Below, piece after piece: positions 1-8,773 of a DNA stretch of 64,000 bases (positions are counted from its first letter, which is position 1; each line of letters begins with the position of its first letter). The stretch covers positions 116,597,974 through 116,661,973 of the forward strand of contig CM059188.1 in the NCBI GenBank assembly GCA_030323885.1, read 5' to 3'. Source of the DNA: Branchipolynoe longqiensis (Eukaryota; Annelida; Polychaeta; Phyllodocida; Polynoidae). A program made the position numbers and the translations under genes. The notes under the pieces are model-generated. The model was given only the letters and a program-made list of their open reading frames with translations. It did no database searches and was not told where the DNA came from.

Positions 1-1330
1 CCTATAGAAATCCTATCTATAGTTCACTACTTGCATGGTTATTAGATCTGCTCTCAGTCTGATTTGAATTTTATTAAGTTCATAGACATAGTGAAGTTTT
101 AATAGTTTAATCGAAAAATATGATCTTGTATATCATGTATAGGCTTCTGTAATATGTAGTCATGGCCGAATGATTTTCAAATGATTCGAAGCCAAAGTGT
201 GATAGGTAAATGTATTAATAGACGAGATCGCCATTCCGACTGTACATGCCTGAAAACAAAGGCGTCCGGCCATTGAGTTTGCTGAAACGCGTAGGGCAAA
301 ATTTTGATTTGATTCAAAATTTATGGATATACAGAACAATTTGGCACAAACATGGATTCATGCTTGCAATATAATAATATAATGATATAATGAATATATT
401 TAAGACACAAATATAATTAAATAATCATTTGAAGCTAAGAAACATACAATTCCACACAAAACAATCAGTAACTTTACAGGTTAATGTTTACATCACAATT
501 TTAAATTCTTGTTCTAAATATTAAAATGTCAAATGTGTCACAGAAACTTGTTTTAAAGAAATATATAACCAATGCCTGACTAACCCTACCCATTTCCTAG
601 CTCTACAGATGTTATTAACCATACGATATAAATAGAAATATGAATAAAATAAGTAAAACTGACTCTGGCTAAAGTTCTAACACTAATCTGGGTGACCAGA
701 TTTGTCTAGATCTAAATGCAGATGCCACAAGATGTGCTGATTAGATTGATGTAAATGCAAATCTGGATAAAAGATTAAGATCGTAATTTATTATATATAT
801 TTTTTTAGTTGGTATTTTATGTCTCAAACAAGAGCTGAGATGAGCTGAAACTAGCACATTTCATAGCTGCACCCAGTAGCATGTGCCAAGTGCTTCTCGC
901 GGGTTTGTCTTCCACACATCCCACAATGCACCGCGCCGCTGGAATGACAAACTAGTCTATTACATCTACTCACAAAGACTATAATGCTGCCTATAATTAT
1001 GTACATTTGTAACACATTGCACGTGTCATTCGGTCGAACAGAAAGCATCCCTGTATCAAAGTACTATAGCTGCAAGATTGATTTATACCAAATATAGTTG
1101 CAAGTGGACTACTCCCGATACCTGCAGCATATTCACGAAAAGAAAGGGGGGAATTAAATGCAGCATATTTTTCTTTTGAGTGACAGATACAAATCCATGG
1201 AACAGTCTTCCAGAGCAAGTGGTTAAAGCACCAACGGTAGAAGCATTTGGGAGAAGGCTGGATAGACATTGGAGATGACACCCACAATTATATGAGTTCA
1301 ATGCTCCGTTCACCTCCATATCAGCATATG
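1..1330. other. Non-coding DNA left of the Gypsy element
   Basis: AT-rich sequence with no exon, repeat family or RNA gene that I can recognise. It would lie downstream of, or within an intron of, the minus-strand ARL15-like gene. I looked for the next ARL15-type exon here and did not find it. The last five bases (1326–1330, atatg) are the left target duplication of the adjacent retrotransposon. Confidence 0.5.
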
Positions 1331-1422
1331 TGTTGTATCGGGTATGTTTATTATGGTCGGATTCGGAATAAAGGACTTCCTGTATGGCTACCACCTGAGA
1401 CTCACACACTCATTATCTTACA
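1331..1422 (+). repeat. 5' LTR of Gypsy element 1
   Basis: 92 bp, TG...CA ended, matching 5573–5664 except for two bases. It contains an aataaa at about 1368, a possible polyadenylation signal. The sequence just after it (tagtgacagcgg) would be the primer-binding site; I could not assign a tRNA. Confidence 0.92.
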
Positions 1423-1772
1423 TAGTGACAGCGGTAAACTATGAAGCTCTCACAGGCTAAGTACCACTCATTTATGTAGAAAGCATGTGGGTTTGTTTAC
1501 TCTACACACAGTATATCTATGGGACCCACTGACTCTGTAGAATTCTGAATTAACCCAAGGAGACTCAGGAAGGAAGGATATTTAGATTTGGCACTCAATT
1601 GCTCTATAAACTCTGACTATGTACATAGAACAGCTACAGTGCAGTGTGTGATAATGGCACCATAGTGACTCTGTCTCTGCTGCCAGTGCCAATGCCACTG
1701 TCTGGGCAACATTGTGCCCAGTGTGAATCAGCGTTGTGTATATCTTCACTCAAGTAACTCATCAAACTAGAC

Positions 1773-2627
1773 ATGGCAATTGCATTAACCAATTATCCTG
1801 CATTTGAGGAAAAAGAAGGCCCATCCTTAGCTACTGGGTGGGAAGACTGGATAGAGGGACTAGACTCTATGCTAGCAGCAATGACAATTACGGACAATAA
1901 AGAGAAGTTTGTGAAGCTGTACCACTATTTAGGCCCTACCAGAAAGGTTCTGAAGAAATTAGAACTGAATGGAATTGTCGATCAGGATTACACTGTTGCT
2001 AAGGAGGCTCTCAGGAAACATTATAGTCCTAAAAGAAACTCGATATATCTCCTGAATCAGCTCTACCACTTGAGGCAGAACACAGGAGAATCTATGGACA
2101 ACTTCTACACGAGAATGAAAGAGAAGATTGAGCCAATAAATCTACAGGAAATGACTCCAGTGCAAATTGAAGAGCTGCTTACGCTGGCGCAACTCATCAA
2201 TTCAACAAATGATGCCATGCGTAGGACTAAAGTGTTCAGAGTTGGTGATCTAAACCCAAAGAATTTCCTTGGAAATGCACGCGCACACGAGATGGCTAGC
2301 CGGCAGTCTAGTGAGATAGGGGGAACATCGGACTCGCTTGTTGTTAAGAAATCCTACTCTCAGAAGTCAAGGAAGAAATTTCAGGATTACAGCAAGAAGA
2401 CGCCAGGGAAATCCTCGTGTCCATATTGTGGGGGAAACTCGCATCAGCATTCACTATGTCCGGCTAAGAATGCGCTATGTCATCTCTGCAAGGTCAAAGG
2501 CCATTTTTCGAAAGTCTGTCGGAAAAAGGCTCTCAACGAAGTTGCTGTTTGGATGCCTAGCGAAGCTCTCTATACTGACTCACCCCACTCTCAACAGGAA
2601 TTTTTCCTAGGGGCATACTCGGCATGA
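1773..2627 (+). CDS. Gypsy element 1 Gag with two zinc knuckles
   Basis: Open frame of 284 codons starting at the first ATG after the leader (acATGgc). Gag forms the retrotransposon particle and binds its RNA. The N-terminal 200 residues are charged and helical, as in retrotransposon Gag. Two consecutive CCHC knuckles (C-x2-C-x4-H-x4-C) lie at roughly residues 216–250 and are both intact. The frame ends at 2627 and the protease/pol frame starts at about 2635 in the +1 register, so gag and pol are separate frames in this copy. Whether this is the family's natural arrangement or a mutation cannot be told from one copy. Confidence 0.85.
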   Translation: MAIALTNYPAFEEKEGPSLATGWEDWIEGLDSMLAAMTITDNKEKFVKLYHYLGPTRKVLKKLELNGIVDQDYTVAKEALRKHYSPKRNSIYLLNQLYHLRQNTGESMDNFYTRMKEKIEPINLQEMTPVQIEELLTLAQLINSTNDAMRRTKVFRVGDLNPKNFLGNARAHEMASRQSSEIGGTSDSLVVKKSYSQKSRKKFQDYSKKTPGKSSCPYCGGNSHQHSLCPAKNALCHLCKVKGHFSKVCRKKALNEVAVWMPSEALYTDSPHSQQEFFLGAYSA

Positions 2628-2634
2628 AGTAGTC

Positions 2635-2925
2635 ACCAAGAAGGTTGTGCATGTTAGTGTCAATGGTGTCACTGTTCCTCTACGCATTGACACTGGTGCA
2701 GAGGCGACTTTGATTGATACTCATCTGTTCGAAAAGGATTTCTCAGGCCATAAACTCAAGACTACACATTGTGTCTTCCAAGGTGCAAAGCAGAGTGAGT
2801 TTAGCGCTCAAGGGTACTTCCGCGCTAACCTATGATATTAGGATCATACTCACACCAAGGACATTTATGTTGTTGGGAAAGCCTCTCATCTTCTTAGCTG
2901 CAAGGCCTCGACAGCCCTCGGTCTT
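2635..2925 (+). pseudogene. Gypsy element 1 aspartic protease, frame-broken
   Basis: The retropepsin signature Asp-Thr-Gly-Ala appears at about 2689–2700 in a reading frame that closes with TGA at 2833–2835. The protein similarity then passes through another frame and returns to the first frame by about 2840, so a small insertion or deletion near 2830 breaks the domain. The catalytic Asp itself is present. This protease would mature Gag and Pol in the particle. Confidence 0.7.
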
Positions 2926-3837
2926 GTGAAGTTTACCTGTTCGGTATACTCTAAGCAGTTCCCTTCTCTTTTCAATGGGCTGGGGAAAATGGTGCATCAG
3001 TACAACATCAAACTCCGAGACAATGCTGAACCATATGCGGTTCACACTCCTCGTCAAGTGCCTCACCCTATCTTGCCCAAGCTCAAAGCGGAAGTAAAGC
3101 GACTGCAAGATCTCGACATCATATCGCCAGTCACTAAACCTACTGAGTGGTGTGCACCGATAGTAGTTGTCCCGAAGCCAAAGGGGACAGATATCAGAGT
3201 CTGCGTGAACTTAACTAAACTCAACAAAGCTGTCATGCGTCCACAGTATATCATGCCATCAGTTGACTATGTTCTAGGCCAAATCGGAAATGCTAAGGTA
3301 TTTTCCAAGCTTGATGCTAGTAGTGGCTTCCATCAAGTAATACTCTCAGAGGAGTCGAAGCTCCTTACTACTTTCATCACTCCATTTGGGCGCTTTGCCT
3401 ACAATCGGTTGCCATTTGGAATCACCTCAGCACCCGAGTTCTATCAACACCAGGTTTCACAGATACTCGCGGGACTCCCAGGAACAGTCTGCCTCATGGA
3501 TGACATTGTCGTTGCAGGTCGGGATGAGGCTGAATATGACCAGCGACTCAAGGTAACTCTAAACAGACTCGCCGATGCTGGAGTGACTCTCAACAAAGAA
3601 AAGTGTGTGTTCAGGAAATCGTTCATTAGCTTTCTTGGTCAGATTGTATCCGGAGATGGCATCAGAGCTGACCCCAGTAAGGTGTCCGCTATCAAGGAAA
3701 TGGAAACTCCCAGTGATATTATGGAACTTTGTCGGTTCCTCGGGATGCTGAATCAACTTGGGAAGTTCACTCCCGACATTACATCTTATTCCCAACCGCT
3801 ACGTGAGCTTCTGAGTATCAAGAGCAAATGGCTCTAG
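2926..3837 (+). CDS. Gypsy element 1 reverse transcriptase
   Basis: Continuous reading frame with the core Ty3/Gypsy RT blocks: the Leu-Asp-Ala-Ser-Ser-Gly-Phe motif A, the Pro-Phe-Gly-Ile motif B, and Leu-Met-Asp-Asp at the catalytic motif C, followed by the thumb region. The enzyme copies the element RNA into DNA. The frame stops at a TAG (3835–3837) exactly at the RT/RNase H junction, and the same frame reopens immediately after it. The start given is only the beginning of the open stretch; the true pol start is further upstream, in the protease. Confidence 0.85.
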   Translation: MKFTCSVYSKQFPSLFNGLGKMVHQYNIKLRDNAEPYAVHTPRQVPHPILPKLKAEVKRLQDLDIISPVTKPTEWCAPIVVVPKPKGTDIRVCVNLTKLNKAVMRPQYIMPSVDYVLGQIGNAKVFSKLDASSGFHQVILSEESKLLTTFITPFGRFAYNRLPFGITSAPEFYQHQVSQILAGLPGTVCLMDDIVVAGRDEAEYDQRLKVTLNRLADAGVTLNKEKCVFRKSFISFLGQIVSGDGIRADPSKVSAIKEMETPSDIMELCRFLGMLNQLGKFTPDITSYSQPLRELLSIKSKWL

Positions 3838-5364
3838 GGACCATCGCAACAGGAAGCATTCACAAAAATCAAGGACTTACTCACCAAATCTCCAGTTCTT
3901 GCTCTGTATGAACCTAAAGCTCCAACCAAAATCTCAGCAGACGCATCATCGTTTGGTCTTGGGGCATTACTCCTGCAACAGAAAGGCTCAGAGTGGCATC
4001 CTGTTGCATATGCATCGAGAGCACTCTCAGAAACGGAAAGGCGTTATTCCCAGATTGAAAAAGAGGCTCTGGCGATCACCTGGTCCTGTGAGAAGTTTCG
4101 CAACTATTTGATCGGCACTAGATTCCTCATTGAGACACATCACAAACCACTCGTTCCACTCTTAGGAGCTCAGGATTTGGACCAAAGGTTCAGGATGAGG
4201 TTGATGTGGTTTAACTATGACATCATCCATGTCCTGGGAAGGAGCTGTACACCACCGACACTCTGTCGCGCTTTCCAGGAAGTGACTGATGCCGATATAG
4301 CTTTCCAAGAGGAGACTATAGCCTTTGTGAACTTCTTCCAGCAATCACTCCCTGAGTCTGATCAACGACTCAATCAGATCAGAAATCATCAGTGGGAGGA
4401 TGATGCCTGTCGTGAAGTTTGCACGTATGTGCAAGGAGGATGGCCTGACAACTCTATGGTTAAAGGCATTGCGAAGAAGTATGTGCCATACAAGTCAGAC
4501 TTGACTATCGTAGATGACATGCTACTAATGGGCACACGCATAATTATACCCTCCAGTCTGCGTCCTGACATACTCAGTAAATTGCATGAAGGTCATCAGG
4601 GCATCACCAAATGTTGTCAACTTGCTCGTGACTCAGTTTTGTGGCCAGGACTCAGCTCTGATATCGAGGAACTAATAAGTGGCTGTCATCACTGTAGGAA
4701 GAGGAGTGCAACACACTACGAGCCGCTTATTCCGTCAGTGCTGCCAGGACATGCATGGTCAAAAGTGGCCACAGACCTCTTCCAACTCGGGAAGGATCAC
4801 TACATTGTAGTAGTAGACTTCTACTCTAGGTATCCTGAGTATGCAAAGTTAGAGGACATAACAAGTACTACAATAATTAACCATATGAAATCATTCTTCA
4901 CTCATCATGGCATTCCCCAAACGGTCTGCTCTGACAGTGGACCTCAGTACGCTAGTCAGGAGTTTGCAAACTTTGCCAAGAAGTATGAATTCACTCACAT
5001 CACTAGCTCTCCACTTCACCCCTCTGGAAATGGTGAGACAGAGAGAGCTGTGCATACTCTCAAGGAACTGGTAAAACAACCGGATCCCTTCATCGGTTTA
5101 TTGAACTATAGGAATGCTCGTATTCAAAATGGGTTTAGTCCAGCACAGTTGCTTATGAACAGGAGGCTAAACACGAAGATCCCAGTTCTACCATCAAAGC
5201 TGAAACCAGCACCTCCTGATATGGACATTGTGCTAGAAAGAGAGGAAAAGTACCGCAAGCAAATGGGGGCCAGCTTTGACCTTCGCCACAGTGCTCATCC
5301 CGTGTCCAAGCTCCATCCAAGAGATGATTATTCTTCATTAAAAGAGATGATTATTCTTCATTAA
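3838..5364 (+). CDS. Gypsy element 1 RNase H and integrase, cut from RT by a stop codon
   Basis: Same frame as the RT. RNase H covers about 3870–4200, with an Asp in Ser-Ala-Asp-Ala-Ser and a Glu in Glu-Lys-Glu-Ala; the third expected acidic position reads His-His-Lys-Pro, where family members normally have Asp-His-Lys-Pro, so the active site looks changed. Integrase follows. An HHCC zinc-binding module (CHHC at about 4684) precedes the catalytic D, D and E, seen as Ala-Thr-Asp-Leu, Ser-Asp-Ser-Gly-Pro and Gly-Glu-Thr-Glu-Arg. A roughly 23-bp tandem duplication (about 5320–5364) forms the C-terminus, so the tail may be altered. Without readthrough of the TAG at 3835 this part has no obvious start. 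Confidence 0.85.
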   Translation, partial: GPSQQEAFTKIKDLLTKSPVLALYEPKAPTKISADASSFGLGALLLQQKGSEWHPVAYASRALSETERRYSQIEKEALAITWSCEKFRNYLIGTRFLIETHHKPLVPLLGAQDLDQRFRMRLMWFNYDIIHVLGRSCTPPTLCRAFQEVTDADIAFQEETIAFVNFFQQSLPESDQRLNQIRNHQWEDDACREVCTYVQGGWPDNSMVKGIAKKYVPYKSDLTIVDDMLLMGTRIIIPSSLRPDILSKLHEGHQGITKCCQLARDSVLWPGLSSDIEELISGCHHCRKRSATHYEPLIPSVLPGHAWSKVATDLFQLGKDHYIVVVDFYSRYPEYAKLEDITSTTIINHMKSFFTHHGIPQTVCSDSGPQYASQEFANFAKKYEFTHITSSPLHPSGNGETERAVHTLKELVKQPDPFIGLLNYRNARIQNGFSPAQLLMNRRLNTKIPVLPSKLKPAPPDMDIVLEREEKYRKQMGASFDLRHSAHPVSKLHPRDDYSSLKEMIILH

Positions 5365-5572
5365 AACCTCATATTACTTACTAGTCTTATGATAAATATA
5401 CAGACATAGTTAATCACTCAAAAAAAAAAGAAGAAAAAAAAAAGGAAAAAAAGAACGATGAACTCTGAACATAACTAACTGGTTTGAGTGATTAAATTGA
5501 CTTATATTATTGGGGTTTAAGATACTCATTTAATGATCTTGACCATCCGAGTCATCTTTGAAAGAGGGGAGA
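5365..5572 (+). other. 3' untranslated spacer and polypurine tract of Gypsy element 1
   Basis: Contains an A-rich run (5408–5455) and ends in the purine tract aaagaggggaga, the expected plus-strand primer next to the right LTR. Confidence 0.6.
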
Positions 5573-5664
5573 TGTTGTATCGGGTATGTTTATTATGGTC
5601 AGATTCGGAATAAAGGACTTCCTGTATGACTACCACCTGAGACTCACACACTCATTATCTTACA
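5573..5664 (+). repeat. 3' LTR of Gypsy element 1
   Basis: 92-bp copy of 1331–1422, followed by the target duplication atatg at 5665–5669. Confidence 0.92.
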
Positions 5665-5862
5665 ATATGTGTGCAAATAAAATAGTTAGTTTTTTTTATC
5701 ATAGTGAGCTGGCATTAGAGGCACAATAAGCCCTACATCAGCCAGAAGAGGATCTGTAAGTTAATCTGTAAGCAATACTGTATACAGCGTGGTTAATAAG
5801 TATGTATTTAGATTTTAGTGAATACAGCAAAGAAAGTAAAACATTATAATAATTGCACATAC

Positions 5863-6067
5863 CTCCAATCTCTTTGGTGTTCAAGATGCAATTATCAAAT
5901 TGGATGGCTTTAATTAGAAAACCACATGTCGGCTGGATGGCATCCATGTTTTCTTTACATAATGCAGTTAAGAGGGTGGTTTTACCAGCTCCCTCAAGTC
6001 CAATACACACTGCTGAAAATTCCGGCTTCGGTGGTGGTGGAGTCGAACAACACGTTCGACAAAACAA
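5863..6067 (-). CDS. ARL15: Internal exon of an ARL15-like small GTPase
   Basis: On the minus strand a pyrimidine-rich acceptor (ccctttttgcag) precedes a 205-nt exon that ends at a consensus donor (GGAG|GTATGTG). It encodes 68 codons plus one base: a Cys-rich, Pro-rich start, then Gly-Leu-Glu-Gly-Ala-Gly-Lys-Thr-Thr, the P-loop that binds GTP phosphates, and a switch I-like stretch ending in Lys-Glu-Ile-Gly-Gly. The arrangement (Cys-Cys, Pro run, Pro-Glu-Phe/Tyr, Val-Cys-Ile-Gly-Leu) is the one known for vertebrate ARL15, an ARF-family GTPase linked to Golgi/endosome traffic and magnesium-channel regulation. The 3' exons should lie to the left and the 5' exon to the right; I found neither. 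Another ARF-like GTPase is the alternative. Confidence 0.75.
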
Positions 6068-6263
6068 CTGCAAAAAGGGAACACGTTTGATTAATCAAAT
6101 TGAAAGACATAATTTAGTTGAAAACGCCGGCTAAGTATTTACTTGAAATTTTAATAAGAGATAATGATGTCTGATTGTGTTTGTTAAATGCAAGCTTCAC
6201 CACTATGGGGCTATGCCTATGGCTATGCTCGTCACCAAACACCAAAACAACATGACGGATCCG

Positions 6264-6725
6264 TTGTGGCGGTTTCAGAGTGTTCCCGTGCTCAGACGTG
6301 TACCTCGCTTCTGCGCATGCGTCAGAATCTAATAAGCATGGCCGTAATCGATTAACACTACCCGGGCGACTCGGGTCATCCGAGTGGTCAGAATTTCAAA
6401 TAGAACACAGCGAGTGGAGTCGACAAATACACATGCCGTGTGCAAAAAAAGAATAACTTAGATTAATTAAATGGAAATATAGGTAAACTAGGCCATCATA
6501 AAATACTTTAAATCCTATTTTGCTGTAGTTTTATCGGTTATTTAAAAAAAAGAAAAAATTGTCCACCCGAGCGCGGAGAAGCGTATTCGATTATTCGACC
6601 CGAGTTTGTAGGATGTGCGCATGCGCCAATAAATGGCTCGGGTGACCCGAGTTGATGCGAAATCCACGCATGCGCAGAAGCAACGGGACACGGCTGAGCA
6701 CGGGAACAAGCAGAAACCGCCACAC
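6264..6725. mobile_element. Inverted-repeat DNA transposon, TGTGGCGGTTTC family, copy 1
   Basis: About 460 bp bounded by inverted TGTGGCGGTTTC termini. These continue as imperfect repeats (cgtgctcag, gcttctgcgcatgcg) for some 60 bases. The interior holds palindromes of the form ctcgggt.acccgag. A second copy in the opposite orientation lies at 47711–48164. There is no coding capacity, so it is non-autonomous. Confidence 0.8.
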
Positions 6726-7630
6726 CTGTGATAGTAAGTTTGTTTACTTACTTAAATACACCTATTATCGTCCACTCACATGCTATTTAATTTTAAATCA
6801 TTCAGATAATACTAAGTCTAAGATGACAATTCATTACTATAATGATGTACACACATATATATATATACTCCAACTCATAGCGACCATTTCAAATAAATAC
6901 ATGCCATGTGGTATAATATTTCTAATTGTATCAACCTTTTATATACGTGAAAATGACAGGTCGGAACATGTTGTCTGAGCGACAGCCTGAGTCGAGACAG
7001 TCAACTTTTAAGTCATGATGAATCACTTCCTTACCGTATATGCTCCAATTTTGCAAACTGCACATAAGAGCTGTATGTTTTCGATAAATTGTGACATCAT
7101 GTATGTTCCTTTGGATCCCGCAATCGATAATAAATGTTGTTAATAAAGTTTTCAACCAAATCAGTTAGATAATCAATGAAAGTATCGTCACCGAATCCAC
7201 TCCATGTCGGACCATATTAGAGGTGTAAACAAAACCAAAGAATCTCATCATCCTCGTAAGAAGAGATACCCTGATTAATGATCACCGCTTTCCCGGGTGG
7301 ACGTTCGTGGCGCGTCAATGTGGCGCCATCTGAGGGATAATGCTAGTAAATAGCAAAGTGTAGTAAACTGTTGTTGTAGGTTAATTTATTGCCCATATTT
7401 GTGTTAAGATTGGCAATCTGAATCCAATATTCTTGAAATGGCGTGTTTGTTTAAACATATTGATTTATCCCTACTGAGCTGAAAATGGTGCTAGTGTTTT
7501 CAGTGTTTTCAGTTATCGTATACGGTATACCCATACTTTCAGAAAACCACATAAGACTATCGGCATAAGCCACGCGGCCACTGAGGTCAAAGGTGTAGGC
7601 GTAGGCCTATATGTAGTATTGGAGTAGAAT
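6726..7630. other. Non-coding intergenic DNA
   Basis: AT-rich, with a short TA microsatellite near 6855. I see no exon, RNA gene or known repeat. The 5' exon of the ARL15-like gene could be here or further right, but no candidate had a usable frame plus donor. Confidence 0.4.
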
Positions 7631-7674
7631 CAGAGAGCGTGTATATAAACATCTGTTTATATACACGCTCTCTG
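7631..7674. repeat. Perfect 21-bp inverted repeat with 2-bp loop
   Basis: The arms 7631–7651 and 7654–7674 (cagagagcgtgtatataaac plus one more base) are exact reverse complements separated by tc. As RNA or single-stranded DNA this would fold into a 21-bp hairpin. No protein or known element is attached. Confidence 0.9.
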
Positions 7675-7859
7675 GTAGAATCTTTGGCGGGATTAGTGTT
7701 TAGGCCCATAGCTAGTTAGTTCAGCAATTAACAACAAAAAGCCTAGTGATTAATTGTATTAGGAGAAGCCAATACAAACAATTGCAAACCAGAAAAAGAC
7801 AGACAAAAATTAAAGGGAAAACAAACTATGCAATTATTCAAATTCTAACTATAGGCCTA

Positions 7860-8305
7860 CACTATACACGGGCAATTGTGAAGCGAATTAGGCAAATCGA
7901 TTCATATGAAGCGAATTAGTGGCGCATATACAAGAGCGAGTTTGAAAGTCTGTCGGCGACCGGGAACCAGCAGCCTTAGTGGTGCGCCTGTAGCCGGCGA
8001 GCACTGCTATTTGTTTAGTTTACACTCGTCGATTCGACGCTGATGTAGCTGCTACGTTAATATCGCTTGGAATTTAAGGTTAATTTAATAAAATTTTATT
8101 ATTTGAGTATGTAATTCTGTTAAATATGATCACATTCAATAGATTTCGGACTAATCGGTCCCTAACACTGCTGGGCACCAGCGATTAGTTACAGCTGAGC
8201 CTGTAGCCGGCGAGCACCGCTATTTGACACTATCGCTATCGGCGACCGGGAACCAGCTGAATCGCTTCATATAAACCACCTCACAAGGTGGTTTACATAA
8301 AGTGA
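7860..8305. repeat. MITE-like block with GAAGCGAATTAGGC repeats and a fold-back arm
   Basis: Contains repeated variants of gaagcgaattaggc and a second inverted repeat around 8271–8302 (accacct...aggtggt). The stretch 8041–8180 matches one arm of the fold-back element described at 49933–50310 (gtatgtaattctgttaaata and following bases). Related sequence recurs at 10800–10915, where gcgaactaggcaaggcgat and cccgtgtaaacacgg appear, so 7860–10915 may be one older, multiply invaded element. Confidence 0.45.
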
Positions 8306-8569
8306 ATCATCCCCAACCTCCAGCGCTGTCCCTGCGGAACTAATATCTTTAATGTGGCCCACATACTCGCCTCATGTGGTGCCATTGACAGATCTGCCAT
8401 CAGCGACTTCATGGAGGATGCTGACCGCCAACTCAGCGACAATAGGGCCGCTCTGGCTATCCTCTCCAGGATTTCCAAGTCATCCTGGAACGCACTTGCG
8501 CGCTTCTACCGCCAGAATGCAGACATCATCAACACTGTCGGTCGACCAGTTCATGACATCGGGGACTAG
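8306..8569 (+). pseudogene. Short remnant ORF with a Cys-x-Cys...His...Cys pattern
   Basis: A frame of about 88 codons opens after a TGA near 8303 and ends with TAG at 8567–8569. It reads Arg-Cys-Pro-Cys-Gly, then Val-Ala-His-Ile-Leu-Ala-Ser-Cys-Gly, then a helical tail. A Cys-Cys-His-Cys pattern followed by a helical tail is common at the C-terminal end of non-LTR retrotransposon polymerases. That is my best guess, but the fragment is too short to prove it. No start codon or splice site is convincing. The composition is GC-richer than the surroundings. Confidence 0.35.
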
Positions 8570-8745
8570 CAGGCCCCACCTCATCGCCATAGCTGACTTG
8601 GTGCCACTACTAACTAACCACTCATTTTCACTGCAACAAACAGGTAACCCCACCCTCTGCCTAGCTAATCCCATCCTCACTTCACTTCTTCCTCTGGCCT
8701 TGGCCGGACTTACGGTGCATACCGGTGGGTCTCGAGGGACTGAAG

Positions 8746-8773
8746 TTTGGATCCTGGTCGAGTCAAACCAATG
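8746..8773 (+). repeat. Left part of a SINE split by a transposon
   Basis: ggatcctggtcgagtcaaac and the following caatg match the SINE consensus. The continuation (tgacttataaaat...) is found at 10347, on the other side of the CGTCGG element. Confidence 0.75.

Larger units (their letters stand above)
1331..5664 (+). mobile_element. Full-length Ty3/Gypsy LTR retrotransposon with 92-bp LTRs
   Basis: Two direct repeats of 92 bp, 1331–1422 and 5573–5664, start TGTTG and end TTACA; I count two mismatches between them. Both flanks carry the same 5-bp target duplication, atatg (1326–1330 and 5665–5669). A purine tract, aaagaggggaga, sits just before the right LTR. Between the LTRs lie gag, protease, reverse transcriptase, RNase H and integrase in the Ty3/Gypsy order. 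LTRs in this group are usually a few hundred bases, so 92 bp is unusually short. The coding part is damaged: a frame break in protease, an in-frame stop between RT and RNase H, and a changed RNase H residue. The copy is therefore probably inactive, though near-identical LTRs suggest a fairly recent insertion. Confidence 0.93.

Noticed and set aside
1..1330. Search for the next ARL15-type exon
   Set aside because: No frame with the expected switch II and Asn-Lys-x-Asp-type motifs between splice sites was seen.
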